The position numbers were made by a program, and so were the translations under genes. Source: Cryomorphaceae bacterium (GTDB taxonomy: Bacteria; Bacteroidota; Bacteroidia; Flavobacteriales; Schleiferiaceae). From it: a stretch of 33,462 nt of DNA. Positions 27,810-33,462 of the stretch are shown here, one piece after another; within the stretch, counting starts at the first letter, position 1, and each line of letters opens with the position of its first letter. Under the pieces are notes generated by a model. It saw nothing but the letters and a program-made list of their open reading frames with translations. It had not been told where the DNA came from and did no database searches. The DNA is taken from positions 1 through 33,462 of the forward strand of contig PXCF01000144.1 in the NCBI GenBank assembly GCA_003566715.1, read 5' to 3'.

Positions 27810-30800
27810 TTATTGAACTTTAATCACTTTTTGCGTTTTATCAATGCCATTTCCGTGTACATGAATAATCAGTGTTCCGTTGGCAATGCCTTCAAGATTT
27901 AATTCTAAATCTTGAATACCGGGCGCTATTCCGGGATATTTAGCATGTCTAACGACACGTCCACTCAAGTCTCTGACGGATATCTGTACATCGGAATAGT
28001 TATCCAACTCTACTCTGACGTTGGTATACGATCCGGCAGGATTAGGATAGATTTTAAAGTTATCTATCTCTGCTGAGACTTCATCACCAAAGTTTTTAGC
28101 GGTAAGCGCATTAGCCGTAGCTAGTGAGCCAGTTTTCCACATACCACGTCCATGTGAAGCGGCGTAGATTAAACCGCTAAACGTTGTGTCCGTCGTATTA
28201 GGACTTCCAAAAGGATTGATTTCTTGGCGCAGCATAAATACAGGGACATTGGCAAACCCGCCTTTATCAGCAACCCAATTAGTATTTCCAGAAGTGATGT
28301 TTTCTGTAGAGAAGATTCCGAAATCTGTTCCAACAACTACTTCTGATGGATTGTTGCTATTGATGACAGCCGCATAAACAGGCATGGCCGGTAAATTACC
28401 TTGTCTTGAATTAAATGAAGGTGAAGCAGCAGTTGCATTAGTTGAAAATCTCACATTATTTGCACCTCCATATCCTCCTAGTGTTACAATCACCCGATCA
28501 TCGTTATTGGGATCAATTGCAATGGAGGTTATAAACCTGCCAAAGGTGGCAATTTCATCCATTTCTAGTTTGGAGTCTGCACCAAACAGTGAAATGTCTG
28601 AATCCATAATATCGCGGTGATCGGAAAGGCCAGAGATACGGAAAAGTCTACCGGCTGTTGTTCCGACAAATAATTTATCACCATCAGAGGTTACAGCCAA
28701 TGCAGATGGGGTTGTATTTGGTCCTCCGGGAGAGCCGCCAAAGTGGGCAACGTGTATCCATTCTGGGGCAACTGTTGTGAAATCATGCAGTTTTCTGGTC
28801 ATCCAGATACCACCAAGGTTGATGCCTTGATTACTCACTCTTGAAGTTAGCCCCACAAAGAACATGGATTGTACTTTATCTACAATGGGTTCTTGGTCTC
28901 CTGGCCCCAAATTGTTATTGAGAACATGGGTTATAGGAATATCTAAGGTTCTACTAGGAACGATAACAGTGTCACCCTCTGTATAAAACACTTGACATCT
29001 TACGGAAACAAGTGTAAAGATTCCGTCGGGGTTATTAAATGTTACATTAAATTCACCGGTTGCATCGTTAAACGTTCCTGAACCATTGCCCTGAATATTT
29101 CCTTGCGCATCCGTAGTAAGTGTATCGACTCCACCTGCAATAACAAATGATCCAGGAACAAACTTAGCGGATTGTTGTGGACGAAGAACAGTTCCTGTAA
29201 ACGTTCTAGCACCTTGACCAAAACCTAAGCTCTGTTCAACAGGGTTGGCTCCAAAGTTTAAGGTGTCTTGTGATTTGTCATCAAATTGATTTTCCCACAG
29301 TAAGAAAGGCGTAACGAAGGGGGCAAAATTCGGAGACAAATCTTGAGCTCTATTAGGCTCACCAGCTCTATCCATACGCCCAAAATTATAGAACTCAGTA
29401 AAAGACTCACCAAAGTTGTTGGTTCTTCCCAAAATTCCGTACTGCATGGCTTTTACCATGATGTTTTTGTCAAAAGAGCTAATTTCTGCGTATCCACCAT
29501 CCCCGTCTCTGATAGCACTACGGAAGTCAATTCCAACGGTACGAACGCCGGTCATGGGGGTGTTGCCTTGACCGTCAACCAGGATGGTACCGTTATCTTG
29601 GGTTCCGCCCATGACTACGCCATCACGACTAAATCCAATTCCGTAAAACTGTGTAGTATTGTATCCATTGTTGATTTCAGCCCATGTTTGCCCGTTGTCA
29701 ACACTACGGAAAATACCCCCATCGTTCACGGCATAGATTCTACCGGGACTTGTGGTATCATAAACAAATCTGTGGTGGTCGACATGCACGTATAAACCGG
29801 CCGGGCGCAATGCACGAGATCCACTGGCAACTTGGCTCCAGCCGCCTTGAAGTGACCACTGCCAAAAATTAACCCCACCAACGAGAATCCTATCTTTGTT
29901 AAAAGCGTCTACCGTAACTGCATGATCAAATCCACCTTGTCGGCCATGAGGATTTAGTGAAGCCGTTCGCTGTCCAATACGTTGCCAATTATCACCACCG
30001 TCAGTGGTTCTGAAAGCGGCAAGAAATTCGGAAGGTGCGTTTGAAAATCCTGTGGTTTGTACACTATATACATAATTTTCGTCTTGAGGCGATACTGCAA
30101 AAACCATACGCCCAACAGATCTTGGTAGTTCATTGTTGGCGGCCGTATTGCGATTCACGGTTACCTCGGTAAATGTTCCGGGAAGTCCGGTGGGAGAGTA
30201 GAAACCGTATATTCCTGCTGAAATCCAAATGCCACCATTTTTATCCATAACTCCATCGGTAATCCATTCAAAGGATCTATTGGCGTTGTCTCTGGTTCGC
30301 AGTTCAATACGCTCCCATGTGTCACCACCATTGTTAGAAATGTATATGCCGTTATTGGTTCCGGCCCATACACGGTTGGCGTTAGACAAATCCGTTAGTA
30401 CAACGCCTACTGAGGCCCAATCAGTACTATTGTTATTGGGGGTAGGAATGGTGCTGGCTAGCTGTGTAAACTCTGTTTCGTTGGCACCTTTTTTAAAGAT
30501 ACCAGCACCAACAATACCACCTGTTCCCGTTCCACCGGCATTATAATACATACCCTCGCCCGTTCCATAGTATATGTCTCCATTAACGGCTTGGGAAATA
30601 GAAACGATTGCCAAGTTTTCCTGAAAGTCGTTGATTTTTTGCCAAGACGAACCTCTGGTCGTAGAAATAAATAAACCACCACTTACAGCACCGGAGTATA
30701 AAATGTTGGGATCATCTCTATCGATAAGAAATGCTCTGGTTCTACCACCTATGTTATCTGGTCCCAGTTCTTCCCATTCCAATGACCCAATGGCCTCTTG

Positions 30801-31052
30801 CTTACGCATTGTATTCACTGCATTTTTAGCCTGCAAATAAGCGTGGGGGTCCACCTCTCCTGTACGGGGGTCCATACGCATTTCGTGAAGCCACTGGGCA
30901 GAGCCCTTAGCGTCGTCATTACTCACAGACGCTTTTCTTGGAGAATAAATTGGTTCGTTAACACTTGTAAACAACCCATTGGTGAATATCGCAACACTAA
31001 AAATCATCAGTGTTGCACCAACTGAGCCGATAAGTAAGTTTCTCTTTTTCAT
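27810..31052 (-). CDS. Large secreted BNR/sortilin-like beta-propeller protein with T9SS type-A sorting domain
   Basis: Repeated S..G..W motifs (STTRGSSWQKI, NNGGDTWERI, TTDGGDNWQRI, SVDNGQTWAEI); C-terminal IYPNPAGSYTNVRVEL...GTLIIHVHGNGIDKTQKVIKVQ. Confidence 0.88.
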   Translation of the reverse strand: MKKRNLLIGSVGATLMIFSVAIFTNGLFTSVNEPIYSPRKASVSNDDAKGSAQWLHEMRMDPRTGEVDPHAYLQAKNAVNTMRKQEAIGSLEWEELGPDNIGGRTRAFLIDRDDPNILYSGAVSGGLFISTTRGSSWQKINDFQENLAIVSISQAVNGDIYYGTGEGMYYNAGGTGTGGIVGAGIFKKGANETEFTQLASTIPTPNNNSTDWASVGVVLTDLSNANRVWAGTNNGIYISNNGGDTWERIELRTRDNANRSFEWITDGVMDKNGGIWISAGIYGFYSPTGLPGTFTEVTVNRNTAANNELPRSVGRMVFAVSPQDENYVYSVQTTGFSNAPSEFLAAFRTTDGGDNWQRIGQRTASLNPHGRQGGFDHAVTVDAFNKDRILVGGVNFWQWSLQGGWSQVASGSRALRPAGLYVHVDHHRFVYDTTSPGRIYAVNDGGIFRSVDNGQTWAEINNGYNTTQFYGIGFSRDGVVMGGTQDNGTILVDGQGNTPMTGVRTVGIDFRSAIRDGDGGYAEISSFDKNIMVKAMQYGILGRTNNFGESFTEFYNFGRMDRAGEPNRAQDLSPNFAPFVTPFLLWENQFDDKSQDTLNFGANPVEQSLGFGQGARTFTGTVLRPQQSAKFVPGSFVIAGGVDTLTTDAQGNIQGNGSGTFNDATGEFNVTFNNPDGIFTLVSVRCQVFYTEGDTVIVPSRTLDIPITHVLNNNLGPGDQEPIVDKVQSMFFVGLTSRVSNQGINLGGIWMTRKLHDFTTVAPEWIHVAHFGGSPGGPNTTPSALAVTSDGDKLFVGTTAGRLFRISGLSDHRDIMDSDISLFGADSKLEMDEIATFGRFITSIAIDPNNDDRVIVTLGGYGGANNVRFSTNATAASPSFNSRQGNLPAMPVYAAVINSNNPSEVVVGTDFGIFSTENITSGNTNWVADKGGFANVPVFMLRQEINPFGSPNTTDTTFSGLIYAASHGRGMWKTGSLATANALTAKNFGDEVSAEIDNFKIYPNPAGSYTNVRVELDNYSDVQISVRDLSGRVVRHAKYPGIAPGIQDLELNLEGIANGTLIIHVHGNGIDKTQKVIKVQ

Positions 31053-31151
31053 TACGTTGAAATTAATTTTAAGGTATTTGCAGTGTGTGTGGTATCAAAC
31101 TTCAAAAACCAACTGCTAAATAACTACAAAAATTTGGGTTAATAAAATGTT

Positions 31152-32051
31152 TTAAAACAAATGTTTTTCTGCGTGGTATGAAGACCGAACCAATGGTCCA
31201 CTCTCTACATATTTAAAGCCTAATTCCATACCTACAGTCTTGTAGTAATCAAATTGACTTGGTTCAATGTACGCCACTACAGGCAAGTGCTTGGTGGTTG
31301 GTTGAAGGTATTGTCCGAGCGTGATAATATCCACATCGTTGTTGCGCAAATCTTTCAAGGCTTCAATCACTTCTTCTTCCGTTTCTCCCAATCCCAACAT
31401 GATTCCGCTTTTGGTTCGCTTGATGCCTTGGGATTTGAGGTAAGCCAATACGTCAAGACTTCTGTCGTATTGTGCTTGAATGCGCACTTGTCTGGTCAAT
31501 CGTCGAACGGTTTCCATATTGTGCGAGACAATCTCAGGATGCACGTCTACTATGCGATCGATATTATGCGTTTCTCCTTTAAAATCAGGAATAAGCGTTT
31601 CAAGCGTTGTGCCGGGACTGATTCTTCGAATGGCTCTTACAGTTTCTGCCCAAATGATGCTGCCACCATCGGCCAAATCATCGCGATCAACAGACGTGAT
31701 GACGGCGTGCTTGATTTGCATACGCTTCACCGAGAGGGCCACTTTTTCGGGCTCATCCCATTCTACAGTGTCCGGTCGACCAGTGTTGACGGCGCAAAAC
31801 CCGCACGAACGCGTACAAGTGTTACCCAATATCATAAAGGTAGCTGTTCCTGCTCCCCAACATTCGCCCATGTTTGGACAGTTGCCACTTTCACAAATGG
31901 TGTGTAATTTATAATCGTCAACCAATTTTCTAACAGCCTTGTAGTTTTTGCCTACGGGCAATTTAACTCTTAGCCATTTTGGCTTGCCTTTGTTGATTCT
32001 TTCCTTCTTGTTTTCTTGCGTTTTCGCAATGGTATCTTCTACAATGTCCAT
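31152..32051 (-). CDS. lipA: Lipoyl synthase (radical SAM)
   Basis: [12 protein letters not shown] and CTRSCGFC cluster motifs; C-terminal [11 protein letters not shown]. Confidence 0.97.
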   Translation of the reverse strand: MDIVEDTIAKTQENKKERINKGKPKWLRVKLPVGKNYKAVRKLVDDYKLHTICESGNCPNMGECWGAGTATFMILGNTCTRSCGFCAVNTGRPDTVEWDEPEKVALSVKRMQIKHAVITSVDRDDLADGGSIIWAETVRAIRRISPGTTLETLIPDFKGETHNIDRIVDVHPEIVSHNMETVRRLTRQVRIQAQYDRSLDVLAYLKSQGIKRTKSGIMLGLGETEEEVIEALKDLRNNDVDIITLGQYLQPTTKHLPVVAYIEPSQFDYYKTVGMELGFKYVESGPLVRSSYHAEKHLF

Positions 32052-32797
32052 TTCTTACCAAAATTAATAGCCAAATACAGCTGAATAAAAACTGAGTGGT
32101 TGTTGACCTCGTGCATGATGGTCATTTCTTTTAAAAATGTATCGATGATCACACCGACTTCCAAACTTCTTACCCGTTCATCTTTCTCGTGATTGTCAAA
32201 ACTAAACCCGCCTTTAAAATACAATCCGGGTACGATGGTTGTTTCGTTAATGCCGCGAAAAAATCCGGCTTGTCCGCGAATAATGCGATCCGGGGCCGAT
32301 GGGTCATAACGTTCTTCTAAAATAAAATTATTCCCTTCTTGTGATTGCACCTGAACAAAAATAGGTTTTAAAAAGCCCCATGAAACGCCCGTAGCGTAGT
32401 GGAAATTCACAGAAACCGTGCCTCTATCTGTTTTGTCGTGTAAAATGCGTTCGCGATAGTATCCCGTTCTTACGACATAAAGTGAATTGACTCTGCCGAA
32501 AACAAAACCTGCGGAGTTGCTTAAGAAATCTGGATAAGTTTTGTTTTCTTTGGGGTGGCGAATGTTGACAATGTCTAGTTCAATGGCGTCTTTGGTGTAG
32601 CCTGAAGTGAGAAATCCGTATCGTCCATTTATTCCATACCCTTGGGTATTCAGCATGATGCCAAAAGTAAAGTCACGGTCGTAAACCTGACGTTTGAAGT
32701 CGGCATCGGTGGTCAATTGCCCATTTACTTGAATTGATGCAACGCATGCAATGGTCAGTGAGAGCAGATATTTCCATACATCATTGCCCTTCAGCAT
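32039..32797 (-). CDS. Exported beta-barrel-like protein of unknown function, overlapping the lipA start
   Basis: Signal-peptide-like N-terminus [17 protein letters not shown]; strand-rich sequence; 13-nt overlap with lipA. Confidence 0.7.
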   Translation of the reverse strand: MLKGNDVWKYLLSLTIACVASIQVNGQLTTDADFKRQVYDRDFTFGIMLNTQGYGINGRYGFLTSGYTKDAIELDIVNIRHPKENKTYPDFLSNSAGFVFGRVNSLYVVRTGYYRERILHDKTDRGTVSVNFHYATGVSWGFLKPIFVQVQSQEGNNFILEERYDPSAPDRIIRGQAGFFRGINETTIVPGLYFKGGFSFDNHEKDERVRSLEVGVIIDTFLKEMTIMHEVNNHSVFIQLYLAINFGKKWTL

Positions 32798-32807
32798 ATC
32801 TGTAATT

Positions 32808-32939
32808 TTAAATCCTGACTTCTTGAGATACGTCCATTTCGGTAAAGGCAGGGCATTTTTCTTTAGAGCCGCACGATGCGGTTGCTATGCCTAAAACCAA
32901 AAAGCATAAAAACACTTTGATAACGTTTAACTTCTTCAT
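32808..32939 (-). CDS. Small lipoprotein (43 aa), absent from the supplied ORF track
   Basis: MKKLNVIKVFLCFLVLGIATASCGSKEKCPAFTEMDVSQEVRI*; lipobox-like TASC; 10 nt upstream of the next CDS. Confidence 0.7.
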   Translation of the reverse strand: MKKLNVIKVFLCFLVLGIATASCGSKEKCPAFTEMDVSQEVRI

Positions 32940-33252
32940 CTGTTCTGTCGCGTATGCATCTAATCTAAACGTTTTTATCTTCTCTTGTTCTGATGAAATG
33001 CGTGGATTTAATCAAAGTTAAAACCACTCACCCTTACATAGAAGCACGCCAAATCTTTGTGATGCTTTAAATAATAACGAGGTTAATAATTCGTTTTCTC
33101 AATGATTTATAGCAGTTCATTGAATCTACAAATATACTAAAAAATTCGTTTCTTTGTTTATGTAATCATCATTTGTAACATTAACGTTGCCAAAAATATA
33201 AAAATTGCCGTCTTTGTCCTTTTTAACACGTTTATTATTTTTCTTCTGCACA

Positions 33253-33462
33253 ATGATAGTGGTTGCAAATACAAACGCACAGTTTGTAAAATTTCATCCC
33301 ATGGACTCAGTAACGGAGCAAGTGGTTGAGCAGTTTAGAGGCAACAACTTCGACGATGTGTATCACGCGGTGAAAACGGGAAGAAGACTCCTCAACCAGT
33401 TGCTTCGTGATAATTACTGGTTGGCCTCAATGGAAGTGGATTCGTCCTTTTTGCCAGATACG
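33253..33462 (+). CDS. Partial exported protein, possibly an Omp85/BamA-TamA-like N-terminus (3' end outside window)
   Basis: Open frame MIVVANTNAQFVKFHPMDSVTEQVVEQFRGNNFDDVYHAVKTGRRLLNQLLRDNYWLASMEVDSSFLPDT; upstream in-frame TTG codons would give a fuller signal peptide (LSFLTRLLFFFCTMIVVANTNAQ). Confidence 0.45.
   Translation, partial: MIVVANTNAQFVKFHPMDSVTEQVVEQFRGNNFDDVYHAVKTGRRLLNQLLRDNYWLASMEVDSSFLPDT

Noticed and set aside
29343-29795. 150-aa plus-strand ORF
   Set aside because: Antisense to the 1080-aa T9SS propeller protein; shadow ORF.
31254-31907. 217-aa plus-strand ORF
   Set aside because: Antisense to lipA, whose motifs are unambiguous.

Overview
The window looks like a chromosomal segment from a Bacteroidota/Flavobacteriales-like bacterium. 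Support: two proteins with T9SS type-A C-terminal sorting domains, several TAnnTTTG -7 promoter boxes, and a Thermus-type Icd. It is mostly core metabolism. The centre is a near-contiguous haem-biosynthesis locus: hemH and an AraC-family regulator on the minus strand, divergent from hemA-hemC-hemD-hemE-hemF-hemB. Flanking genes include paaY/paaJ-like, an S41 tail-specific protease, an orphan OppC/DppC-type permease, an M28-fold protein, gpsA, tRNA-Leu(UAG), a SatD/DUF3307 pair, icd, panB, an RluA-type pseudouridine synthase, two T9SS cargo proteins and lipA. I saw no CRISPR array, rRNA, transposase, prophage or recognisable defence island. The signals most worth a second look are: (1) five alternating TATCGT/ACGATA half-sites at an exact 14-nt pitch in front of a SatD-family gene; (2) a 9-nt direct repeat at 21-bp pitch between the AraC gene and hemA; (3) an M28-like protein that has lost several metal and catalytic residues; (4) a repeated 34-nt element that carries the stop codon of two unrelated genes, one copy leading into a nested palindrome; (5) an overlooked 43-aa lipoprotein gene upstream of a beta-barrel-like protein and lipA. 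Family calls are from reading translations by eye; no database search was run.
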